From assembly GCA_013335235.1 (NCBI GenBank), contig JAAXVZ010000049.1:1-7982 (forward strand): DNA of 7,982 nucleotides, written 5' to 3'. The notes beneath the pieces are model-generated. The model was not told the origin of the DNA. It saw only the letters and a list, made by a program, of their open reading frames with translations, and did not search any database. The position numbers were made by a program, and so were the translations under genes. Shown in pieces: positions 1 to 5,169 of this stretch; positions within the stretch are counted from its first letter, which is position 1; each line of letters begins with the position of its first letter. This DNA is from Nanobdellota archaeon (GTDB lineage Archaea > Nanobdellota > Nanobdellia > Woesearchaeales > GW2011-AR15).

Positions 1-309
1 CCCCTTCATTTCAAAACCTTCAGGATTCAGGATGCTGCATTCTTCGCTCTCTGCTTTTTCCAGGCATGCATCGATCGCTTTCTGCTCCATTTCCGGCATG
101 AGAAGCTGTCTTTGTTTATCTGTTAGGTTGGTACTTGGTCTAGTTGGAAGGTTTGATAAGTTGCCTTTCATGGTATTATCTGTTGGGATAGGCTTTAAAT
201 CTTTATCTGTGTAAGAGTTTTCTGTATCATTCTCTTGTTGAGTGCAGCCGGAAGTAAGAATTCCGACAAATATGCAAAGTACAATCATATGTAATATGTG
301 TGTATTCAT
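1..309 (-). CDS. Exported lipoprotein of unknown function, C-terminus cut off by window edge
   Basis: The minus strand is open without a stop from ATG at 309 to base 1 (103 codons), so the protein continues beyond the window. A short hydrophobic stretch (residues about 5-19) leads to a lipobox L-T-S-G-C with the lipidated Cys at residue 22. This predicts a membrane-anchored lipoprotein facing the outside. A polar, Thr/Pro/Asn-rich linker (about residues 23-60) follows, typical of a surface tether. From about residue 66 a helical segment carries two Cys in ACLEKAESEEC, followed by a Pro/Gly-containing stretch. This resembles a Cys-paired small module (AC..K.E...C....P.G) that I recall from exported proteins of uncultivated archaea and bacteria; that is recollection, not a database result. 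The start is supported by AAAGGAGA five bases upstream of the ATG. Function is unknown. The downstream-facing secreted protein at 443-928 lies upstream on the same strand, 133 bp away, so they may be co-expressed. Confidence 0.75.
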   Translation of the reverse strand, partial: MNTHILHMIVLCIFVGILTSGCTQQENDTENSYTDKDLKPIPTDNTMKGNLSNLPTRPSTNLTDKQRQLLMPEMEQKAIDACLEKAESEECSILNPEGFEMKG

Positions 310-314
310 CTGCA

Positions 315-322
315 TCTCCTTT
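315..322 (-). promoter_or_regulatory. Ribosome binding site of the lipoprotein gene
   Basis: The minus strand reads AAAGGAGA, ending five bases before the ATG at 309. This is a strong Shine-Dalgarno match and fixes the start, unlike most genes in the window, which lack one. Confidence 0.7.
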
Positions 323-333
323 ATTTTTATTCA

Positions 334-343
334 AATATATATT
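334..343 (-). promoter_or_regulatory. Possible TATA box for the lipoprotein gene
   Basis: An AT-only run (minus strand ATATATATTT) lies about 30 bp before the ATG. If it were the TATA box, transcription would start near 313 and the Shine-Dalgarno site would be lost from the mRNA. It may therefore be only an AT-rich stretch, with the true promoter further upstream (a weaker ATAATAG lies around 366), or the gene may be read through from the upstream gene. Confidence 0.25.
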
Positions 344-442
344 CCAATTCATCTAGGCTATTATGGATCTCAAGCCATCTATCTCTTTTTTTGCTGAATA
401 GGTTCTGCATCTGTGCGAGGATTGACATTTCAAAAAATGGGA

Positions 443-928
443 CTATATTTCCCCAACATCAAAGTTTCCTATCCTTCCGTGCCGCTCACCAAATCCATTT
501 TTCATCATTCCTCTTGGCATCATCCCAGGCATATCTTCAACCATTGTCTCATTTCCAGACCTTGCCTGGCGGATCTCAACCAGCTTCTCAAAATCTTGCT
601 CAGATAGCGCCTGTGCCGATGCTAGTGCCTTGACAGCACCTACATAGGCATCATAATCCCCATCTTCTATTGCATCTCTAACAGCAGCCTCTTTTGACTG
701 CTTTTCAGACCTCTCTTTATGGTCCTTCACAATCTGGTTGAATCTCTCTTCAGTCAATTGTTTTTCCATAAGCTCTTTCCACGTACTATAATCGTTATCT
801 GCAATAGCCTGCTCTAACGCCTGCCTGTCATCTGCATTCTCACCGAACCTGCCAATGAATGCTGAGACTCCGGCGATTGCCATGAGACTTACTGCCAGGA
901 CAGCTAGCATAATACCCCTGTTATTCAT
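443..928 (-). CDS. Secreted protein with two helical repeats and a Met-rich tail
   Basis: This is a 161-aa protein. The N-terminus (residues 1-23) is a signal peptide with a long hydrophobic core and a likely cleavage site after V-S-A. Two related units follow: residues about 36-72 and 81-122. Each has the form A(L/V)xxAIxxxDYxx(W/Y), then L(T/S)Ex(R/D)F(N/E)xxV. This pattern implies a duplicated helical hairpin. The tail (129-150) is rich in Met, Gly and Pro (MPGMMPRGMM), which could bind soft metals such as copper, but no proven motif is present. The ATG at 928 is preferred over an earlier one at 934 and the far upstream one at 985: GGAGGT at 936-941 sits 7 bases before 928 but only 1 base before 934, and a TATA-like box at 974-981 lies downstream of the 985 codon. 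Function is not recognised; I would expect an envelope or extracytoplasmic role. Confidence 0.78.
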   Translation of the reverse strand: MNNRGIMLAVLAVSLMAIAGVSAFIGRFGENADDRQALEQAIADNDYSTWKELMEKQLTEERFNQIVKDHKERSEKQSKEAAVRDAIEDGDYDAYVGAVKALASAQALSEQDFEKLVEIRQARSGNETMVEDMPGMMPRGMMKNGFGERHGRIGNFDVGEI

Positions 929-935
929 TTTCATT

Positions 936-941
936 ACCTCC
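936..941 (-). promoter_or_regulatory. Ribosome binding site that decides the start at 928
   Basis: Perfect GGAGGT on the minus strand. Spacing is 7 bases to the ATG at 928 and 1 base to the ATG at 934, so 928 is favoured. Confidence 0.75.
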
Positions 942-973
942 GTTAATCTGCTGTAGATAATGGTGACCCTACC

Positions 974-981
974 ATTTATAA
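974..981 (-). promoter_or_regulatory. TATA-like box for the secreted repeat protein
   Basis: The minus strand reads TTATAAAT. A start of transcription about 25-27 bases downstream (near 950) would leave a leader of about 22 bases that holds the GGAGGT site. This fits a leadered archaeal mRNA. Confidence 0.5.
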
Positions 982-1020
982 GCATGATTTACCTAGGAGA
1001 TATATCACAGGTACACATAT

Positions 1021-1028
1021 TTTATATA
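1021..1028 (+). promoter_or_regulatory. TATA box of the 7-TM / winged-helix pair
   Basis: TTTATATA, centred about 29 bp before the ATG at 1054, with no Shine-Dalgarno site between. The mRNA is probably leaderless or has a leader of a few bases. Together with the box at 974-981 this makes 929-1053 a divergent promoter region. Confidence 0.6.
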
Positions 1029-1053
1029 TCCCGAGACATGTTTTAGGCATAGA

Positions 1054-1731
1054 ATGCCGCCACCGCCACCGCAGATGATGCCGCCTTCTTTTATCAGCCA
1101 GATATCTGTTGAGCTTGCGTATACAATAATCGCAGTTGTGCTATGCTTTGCGGTCTATCTCAAGACAAAGGAGATATATGACCTCACCAAGTACAATGGG
1201 TTAAAGTATTTCAGGCAGGCGTTCCTGTTTTTTGGGCTCTCTAACCTTCTGAGGTTCTTCATTATTGTATTTATGTCTATTTCTATAGCTTTCGACGTTG
1301 TCCTTCCAAGGCTAATGATCCCGCCTTTCTTCATAATGCTGACAGGTTACCTTAGCACAATGGCCATACTTTACCTGATATACAGCTCTGCATGGGAACA
1401 TTTTGACAGGACAAGGCATCAGATTATCGCCCACATGCTCGCGGTCACACTTGCTCTTCTCTCGTTTTTTACGCGCTCGCATGTGACCTTGCTCCTGCTC
1501 CAATCGATTCTGCTGATAGCTGCATTAATATTGAATTTCAGTGCAAGGAGCAGCCATATGAAGATAACCCAGACAAGGATTCTGAATATCCTGATATGCA
1601 TACTCTGGCTCCTGAACCTATTTTTCATTGACAGCAGGCATGCTCCGTTCCAGATAGATATCGCAATAAGGGCTGTTTCCCTTATCATATTCGTGGTCAT
1701 ATACCATAAGGTTTCAAAGTTTGCAAAATGA
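1054..1731 (+). CDS. Predicted 7-TM membrane protein of unknown function
   Basis: This is a 225-aa protein with a Pro/Met-rich N-terminus (MPPPPPQMMPP) and about seven hydrophobic segments: residues about 18-37, 55-80, 88-111, 123-140, 143-163, 172-192 and 201-219. Charged motifs between the first two helices (KTKEIYDLTK, then a GLKYFRQAF stretch) look conserved: I recall similar motifs in a family of small archaeal membrane proteins of unknown role. An odd number of helices with the N-terminus outside would put the basic C-terminus (KVSKFAK) in the cytoplasm. The stop overlaps the start of the winged-helix gene by ATGA at 1728-1731, so the two are translationally coupled. The reading I find most likely is a membrane sensor or anchor for that DNA-binding partner; this is inferred from gene order only. 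No transporter or enzyme motif was seen. Confidence 0.8.
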   Translation: MPPPPPQMMPPSFISQISVELAYTIIAVVLCFAVYLKTKEIYDLTKYNGLKYFRQAFLFFGLSNLLRFFIIVFMSISIAFDVVLPRLMIPPFFIMLTGYLSTMAILYLIYSSAWEHFDRTRHQIIAHMLAVTLALLSFFTRSHVTLLLLQSILLIAALILNFSARSSHMKITQTRILNILICILWLLNLFFIDSRHAPFQIDIAIRAVSLIIFVVIYHKVSKFAK

Positions 1732-2006
1732 ATACAAAAAGAAGGGAACGCCTTGAGGTCATATACGACCTCCTGGTGATTGTCAGGGATAACCATAATG
1801 GAATCAAGCCAACCCCGCTTCTGAGGTATTCTAACCTATCACCAAACAGTTTCTCGGAATACTACCAGGAACTTCTTTCAAAAGGATTCATAAAAGAGTT
1901 ACTTGACAGCAAGGAAGCGAAATACATAACCCTGACAGACAAGGGATTCAGGTATCTTGAGAAATATAAATATATTCTTGAGATGCTGGATGAGTTTGAG
2001 CTTTAG
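1728..2006 (+). CDS. Small archaeal winged-helix DNA-binding protein
   Basis: This is a 92-aa protein. Helix 1 is about residues 5-22 (RRERLEVIYDLL), followed by a turn with G-I-K-P-T. The helix-turn-helix lies at about 28-53, with recognition helix SPNSFSEYYQELLSKGFI. A wing made of AKYITLTDKG spans about 64-73, and a C-terminal helix (75-90) could dimerise or contact a partner. The layout, with Y-x-LT-x-KG in the wing and a helix rich in Tyr/Leu after it, fits the archaeal winged-helix regulators grouped as COG3432. That assignment is from memory of the family pattern. It starts inside the stop of the 7-TM gene (ATGA) and has no Shine-Dalgarno site, so translation should depend on coupling. 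It probably regulates its own operon, the divergent secreted protein, or both. Confidence 0.82.
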   Translation: MNTKRRERLEVIYDLLVIVRDNHNGIKPTPLLRYSNLSPNSFSEYYQELLSKGFIKELLDSKEAKYITLTDKGFRYLEKYKYILEMLDEFEL

Positions 2007-2036
2007 CTGTATTGTTGTTATTATTTTGCATCACAC

Positions 2037-2043
2037 TTTTAAA
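2037..2043 (+). promoter_or_regulatory. TATA box of the dual-OB-like gene
   Basis: TTTTAAA, centred 26 bp before the ATG at 2066 in a 59-bp gap. No Shine-Dalgarno site is present, so a leaderless transcript is expected. Confidence 0.55.
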
Positions 2044-2065
2044 CCTCCCCTGATTTGAAAACCCT

Positions 2066-2785
2066 ATGGATGTAATTATTATTTCTGTGACTAAACGGCT
2101 TAACGGCGTCTGCATTGCAGGCATAGGCAAGTATAATACGTGGGTCCGGCCGACCAAGAGAGAAGAGCTGGAGCTAAAGGACATAAAAATTAATGATAAG
2201 GAATATATATCTGTAGGAAATGTATATGAGTTCCACTTCTCATCCAAGGCGCCAATACAGTGCCAATCCGAGAACTACCTCATAGACGATTACAGGGAGA
2301 TAAAATGCAAAGGCACTATGCCAGAGAGCGAAAGAAGGAAACTATTCCATCAGCTATCTGAGAATAGTCTAGTGACATCAGACCAATCAAATAATATTGC
2401 AGATATACTGAGAGCAAAGAACAGGTCTATCGTTATGTTTGGTCCTGTCAGGCTGCAGTCAGTCTATCTCCATGCTGAAGAAAATATGAAATGCCCGGAG
2501 ATATCTTTTTCTGTGGATTCTGTAGTTGTCAAGGGTATCCAAGATAAGACCAACCTGCAGTGCACAGACCTTAAGTTCTGGCAATTTGCAAGGCAGCTTT
2601 TGAAAAAAAATGACACCAACTCCATGACTCTTGATGATACTGGGATTAAAAAGTTGCTTGGTTATGACAAGGTTTTTGTCATAGTCGGGCTGACTAAGCT
2701 ATACCATGGCAAGAACTGGCCTATGATAATTGGTTTGCATATGTTTCCAGACTACTATCAGGCCATAGATTATTCGGATCTTTGA
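2066..2785 (+). CDS. Dual-OB-domain-like protein, possible nucleic-acid binder
   Basis: This is a 239-aa soluble protein. An N-terminal beta unit has the pattern GVCIAGI then TWVRP (residues 14-29). A second conserved block holds QSEN (67-70). Residues 166-172 read CTDLKFW, and the C-terminus reads VFVIVGLTKLY, then a W-P, then GLHMFPDY (203-230). This order (K..G.CIAG..W.RP, PEN-like, TD, then a (V/I)GLT/R..W..(V/I)..(V/I)H..PDY end) matches what I recall of dual OB-fold proteins, which are sometimes found in nucleic-acid conflict or repair loci. It stands alone here, with its own leaderless promoter and CorA downstream, so the context adds little. No nuclease motif is visible. Base and codon use look like the neighbouring genes. 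The family call is moderate; the function remains open. Confidence 0.62.
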   Translation: MDVIIISVTKRLNGVCIAGIGKYNTWVRPTKREELELKDIKINDKEYISVGNVYEFHFSSKAPIQCQSENYLIDDYREIKCKGTMPESERRKLFHQLSENSLVTSDQSNNIADILRAKNRSIVMFGPVRLQSVYLHAEENMKCPEISFSVDSVVVKGIQDKTNLQCTDLKFWQFARQLLKKNDTNSMTLDDTGIKKLLGYDKVFVIVGLTKLYHGKNWPMIIGLHMFPDYYQAIDYSDL

Positions 2786-2943
2786 TTCCTCTTAGGTAAT
2801 AATGCTTTAATAGCACAAAGGTTTAATGAAATCTGTCTGATTCACTTGCTACTGCTTGATTTATTTAGAAGATACTCCTTTGCTTTATCTTCCATTATCT
2901 AAGAAAAAGAATCCTTACATGAATAGCCCTTATTTTGATAATG

Positions 2944-2951
2944 TTTTAATA
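2944..2951 (+). promoter_or_regulatory. TATA box of corA
   Basis: TTTTAATA, centred about 28 bp before the ATG at 2976, with no Shine-Dalgarno site before the start. The rest of the 190-bp gap from 2786 holds no gene or structured element that I can support. Confidence 0.5.
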
Positions 2952-2975
2952 CTCTCTTATCTTATTTACTAAGTT

Positions 2976-4025
2976 ATGGAAAAATTCTCTGTTACAGATA
3001 TAAAAGATAAATCCACATCTCCAGAAACAGCTATAGCAGGGAGAACAGGCCCAGTTAAGATAACCTATTTTGACTATGATGCCTACCACATTGAAGAGAA
3101 GAATATAGAGCATGCTGAAGAGTGCTTCAGATTCAGGGACACCAATACAGTCACCTGGATAAATATAGACGGTCTCCAGGATAAGGCACTTATCGGAAAA
3201 ATATGCAATCATTTCAAGATCCATCAGGTAATACAGGACAATATATTCAATATAGACCAGAGGCCAGATATAGAAGACTGCCAGTCTTATATCTATCTCA
3301 GCTTCAAGATGCTTTATTTCAGGGAAGGGGAGATAACTTCAAAGCAGATTAGCCTTATACTATCAAAGAATTTTTTGATATCTTTCCAGGAAGAGGAAGG
3401 GGATGTCTTCGGCCAGATAAGGGACAAGATAAGGAATAATCTTGGGAAAATAAGGAAAAACGGCAATGATTTCCTGGCGTATCTCATAATAGAGGCAGTG
3501 GTGCACAATTATTTCCATGTCCTTGAAGCTATAGGAGAGGCAATTGATGAAATAGAAGAGGAAGCGCTCTCAGACCCGAGTCCGAAGACATCAAGGAAGA
3601 TATCAATGCTGCAGAAAGAGATGATCTACCTCAGAAAAGCTGTCTGGCCGCTAAGAGAGGTCCTTATTGCATTTGAAAGATCTGACAACAAGCTTATCAG
3701 GAGCGCGACCCGGATATACCTTCGCGACTTATATGAACATGTGGTCCAGGCGATAGAGACATGTGAGATATATCGTGAGACAATATCTTCCATGCTGGAA
3801 GTATATGTCTCCAGCATCAGCAATAAGATGAATGATGTTATGAAGACGCTCACGATCTTTTCAGCTATCTTCATACCGTTGACTTTTATCGTTGGTGTAT
3901 ATGGTATGAATTTCAAGAATGTCCCTGAGCTTGAATGGAGCTTCGGCTATCCTCTGGTATGGACGGTCATGCTCTCGCTTGTAATAATAATGTTTGTCTT
4001 CTTCAGGAAGAAGAAATGGATATGA
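2976..4025 (+). CDS. corA: CorA-family magnesium/divalent metal channel
   Basis: This is a 349-aa protein of full family length. Residues about 27-160 form the cytoplasmic alpha/beta domain, including WINIDG (61-66), an LSFKML strand and an ISLILSKNFLISF strand pair (about 125-137). Residues about 165-290 form the long charged helices of the funnel, with an acidic DEIEEEALSD stretch (191-200). TM1 is about 291-309 and ends in the signature Y-G-M-N (309-312), followed by a loop with N-V-P-E-L, close to the usual MPEL. TM2 is about 326-344 and the C-terminus is basic (RKKKWI). CorA proteins form pentamers that let Mg2+, and in some members Co2+ or Ni2+, into the cell. It has its own leaderless promoter, and its stop lies 3 bp from the stop of a convergent small gene. 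Substrate within the family cannot be told from the sequence. Confidence 0.97.
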   Translation: MEKFSVTDIKDKSTSPETAIAGRTGPVKITYFDYDAYHIEEKNIEHAEECFRFRDTNTVTWINIDGLQDKALIGKICNHFKIHQVIQDNIFNIDQRPDIEDCQSYIYLSFKMLYFREGEITSKQISLILSKNFLISFQEEEGDVFGQIRDKIRNNLGKIRKNGNDFLAYLIIEAVVHNYFHVLEAIGEAIDEIEEEALSDPSPKTSRKISMLQKEMIYLRKAVWPLREVLIAFERSDNKLIRSATRIYLRDLYEHVVQAIETCEIYRETISSMLEVYVSSISNKMNDVMKTLTIFSAIFIPLTFIVGVYGMNFKNVPELEWSFGYPLVWTVMLSLVIIMFVFFRKKKWI

Positions 4026-4028
4026 ATA

Positions 4029-4223
4029 CTATTTCCTGAAAAGGAAATATCCAGAAACCAGTATCAAGAGCCACTGCCAAACTTGGTGATACCATTCAGA
4101 GAACAGCCCATAGTCTCCCAGGAAATTCCATAGCAGTATCGATCCGACAAAGAACACAGAATAGCTTCCCTTTGCAAGGATATCCTTTGGTACTGGGATG
4201 GGAAGCTTGGCAGTGTTTGGCAT
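4029..4223 (-). CDS. Small membrane protein, 64 aa, unknown function
   Basis: This is a 64-aa protein with two hydrophobic segments: residues about 20-36 (SYSVFFVGSILLWNFLG) and about 46-62 (VWQWLLILVSGYFLF). A short polar N-terminus contains PIPVPKD. The two segments suggest a helical hairpin in the membrane. The gene call rests mainly on a clear TATA box (4245-4254) centred about 26 bp before the ATG, the spacing seen at other genes here, and on the hydrophobic pattern. It converges on corA with a 3-bp gap. No family is recognised. Confidence 0.62.
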   Translation of the reverse strand: MPNTAKLPIPVPKDILAKGSYSVFFVGSILLWNFLGDYGLFSEWYHQVWQWLLILVSGYFLFRK

Positions 4224-4244
4224 CTGGCTTTAGTAACATACCTT

Positions 4245-4254
4245 GTATATATAG
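4245..4254 (-). promoter_or_regulatory. TATA box of the 64-aa membrane protein gene
   Basis: The minus strand reads CTATATATAC, centred about 26 bp before the ATG at 4223, with no Shine-Dalgarno site. A leaderless start is expected. Confidence 0.6.
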
Positions 4255-4274
4255 TTATAGACTTGGTCGAGTGA

Positions 4275-4660
4275 TCAAGGCCAGAATGGAACAGAACCCG
4301 GCAGGTATATTTCAGCTTTGAATCCATTCGCATTCATAAGGTCGCAATAATCTTCCACACATCTCTTCCTGTCTGCACATCCTATGTAGAACCCACATAC
4401 AAGGAAATTCTTTCCTTTCTCAAGGCCTGCTATAAGCTTAAGTGGGATTTCAGTTGTCATCATATGGTCTTCTTCAGAGATGATTCTCTCTATCTCTTTT
4501 TTTGCACCTGCTATTTTTGGATGAGACCTTCCTTGACAGAGCGGAATTTGAAGGTATCCTTAACTTCTGATAATCATTGATTTGGGCTGAGATTCTATTT
4601 TTCCAACCAGATAGAAATTGGGAACCAGCTTGCTAGGGATATCCTCTTCTAAACCCTACA
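4275..4660 (-). pseudogene. Broken coding region of unknown family, two frame defects
   Basis: On the minus strand one frame is open from 4559 to a TGA at 4275. It encodes 94 residues, of which only the last 62 follow an ATG (4463). The 32 residues before that ATG (starting GYLQIPLCQGRSHPK) look just as protein-like, and no ATG, GTG or TTG opens them. Immediately upstream, a TAA (4560-4562) separates them from 31 further open codons in the same frame (4563-4655; includes LVPNFYLVGKIESQPK). Upstream of that, the coding signal appears to move to another frame (HFDQQSHIDIFCR, up to 4655), as if one G had been lost from a GGG run near 4654-4656. The C-terminal part has four Cys (VCGFYIGC, RCVEDYC) and ends in GSVPFWP. 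The simplest reading is a decayed gene; a short real gene from 4463 is the alternative. Function is not recognised. Confidence 0.5.
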
Positions 4661-4680
4661 GAAGATGTCGATGTGGCTTT

Positions 4681-4780
4681 GTTGGTCAAAATGCGAGCCA
4701 GGCCATGGTAGCGAGATTCAGGACAGAACCCATGGCTCACAGGTAGCTACGGGTGCAGGCGACTAGCAGTATTGCCAACC
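4681..4780. other. GC-rich block able to fold; possible structured RNA, identity unknown
   Basis: This stretch is visibly richer in G and C than the AT-rich flanks. GTTGG (4681-4685) pairs with CCAAC (4775-4779), and pairing continues through CAAAATGC (4687-4694) with GCAGTATTG (4766-4774) with small irregularities, about 12 pairs in total. Inside, GAGC (4695-4698) plus CATGG (4704-4708) pairs with CCATGGCTC (4730-4738). GTAGC (4708-4712) can alternatively pair with GCTAC (4746-4750). No tRNA, 5S, SRP or RNase P hallmark set is present. The left end overlaps the possible frameshifted coding remnant on the minus strand, so it may be partly decayed coding DNA. The transcribed strand is not known. 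Confidence 0.3.
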
Positions 4781-4790
4781 ATTTATATAT
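4781..4790 (+). promoter_or_regulatory. TATA box (usable on either strand)
   Basis: ATTTATATAT lies just after the GC-rich block. On the plus strand it is centred about 25 bp before the ATG at 4811, the leaderless spacing used elsewhere in the window. The sequence is nearly symmetric, so it could also drive minus-strand transcription starting near 4762, inside the GC-rich block. Confidence 0.45.
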
Positions 4791-4810
4791 TTATTAATGA
4801 ACCCCAGCTT

Positions 4811-4864
4811 ATGCAGCCAGATAAGATACAATATATCATTGTCCATCCGCAGTGTCTTGACTGA
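4811..4864 (+). pseudogene. Short reading frame behind a TATA box; probable gene remnant
   Basis: ATG at 4811 opens 17 codons (begins MQPDKIQYIIVHP) ending in TGA at 4862-4864. The TATA box at 4781-4790 is in the right place for a leaderless message. Skipping one base before the TGA continues an open frame for 18 more codons (includes TEKLGMTYQIML) to a TAA at 4914-4916. It may be the N-terminus of a gene whose rest is gone, or a true micro-ORF. No family is recognised. Confidence 0.3.
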
Positions 4865-4917
4865 GAAACTAGGTATGACCTATCAGATAATGCTCACGAC
4901 CGCTATTTTCCAATAAT

Positions 4918-4925
4918 ATTTTATA
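4918..4925 (+). promoter_or_regulatory. TATA box of the 73-aa membrane protein gene
   Basis: ATTTTATA, centred about 26 bp before the ATG at 4948 but only about 8 bp before the ATG at 4930. The spacing argues that 4948 is the start. Confidence 0.5.
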
Positions 4926-4947
4926 TTTCATGCATCCTACTATACAT

Positions 4948-5169
4948 ATGCAAAGGCAGATTGAGGAGCTTATTGAGTGGTATTCTTACATATTGAAGTT
5001 CCACCCTGTAAAATATCTTGGTATCGCCATAATGGCTATTGGTTCGCTTGCGGTAATATACAGATATATCTTCCTAAGCACAGGTGTCTATGAACTCCTG
5101 TTCGGGATTGCAGGCTCGTTTATAATAGGTATCATTGTCTGGTTTTTCGGCTGGGATCCTTATGCATAG
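4948..5169 (+). CDS. Small two-TM membrane protein, unknown function
   Basis: This is a 73-aa protein. An amphipathic, acidic N-terminal helix (MQRQIEELIEWYSYILKFHP) precedes two hydrophobic segments: residues about 23-43 (YLGIAIMAIGSLAVIY region) and about 50-67 (ELLFGIAGSFIIGIIVWFF). The C-terminus is GWDPYA. An in-frame ATG at 4930 would add six residues, but it lies only 8 bp from the TATA-like box; the ATG at 4948 sits at the usual leaderless distance. The last 38 bases overlap the 3' end of the convergent membrane gene. No family is recognised. Confidence 0.6.
   Translation: MQRQIEELIEWYSYILKFHPVKYLGIAIMAIGSLAVIYRYIFLSTGVYELLFGIAGSFIIGIIVWFFGWDPYA

Noticed and set aside
298..633. Plus-strand open frame of 111 codons opposite the lipoprotein promoter and the secreted protein
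   Set aside because: It runs antisense to a well-supported gene with a signal peptide and ribosome binding site. Its translation is low-complexity and Ser/Leu-rich, and it has no start signal.
929..985. Upstream ATG at 985 as start of the secreted protein
   Set aside because: It would place 19 extra residues before the signal peptide and lies upstream of the TATA-like box; the GGAGGT at 936-941 points to 928.
4723..4731. ACAGAACCC, which resembles a conserved string near the 3' end of RNase P RNA
   Set aside because: No matching GAGGAAAGTCC-like partner exists upstream to form helix P4, and the block of about 100 bases is too short. The match is probably chance.
4681..4780. Insertion element with GTTGG/CCAAC terminal inverted repeats
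   Set aside because: The repeats are only five bases long, no flanking target duplication is visible, and there is no transposase; a folded RNA or coding remnant explains the pairing as well.
4862..4864. TGA read as selenocysteine in the short plus-strand frame
   Set aside because: Reading through gives an unconvincing protein, and the better continuation is in another frame. No selenocysteine insertion structure was identified.
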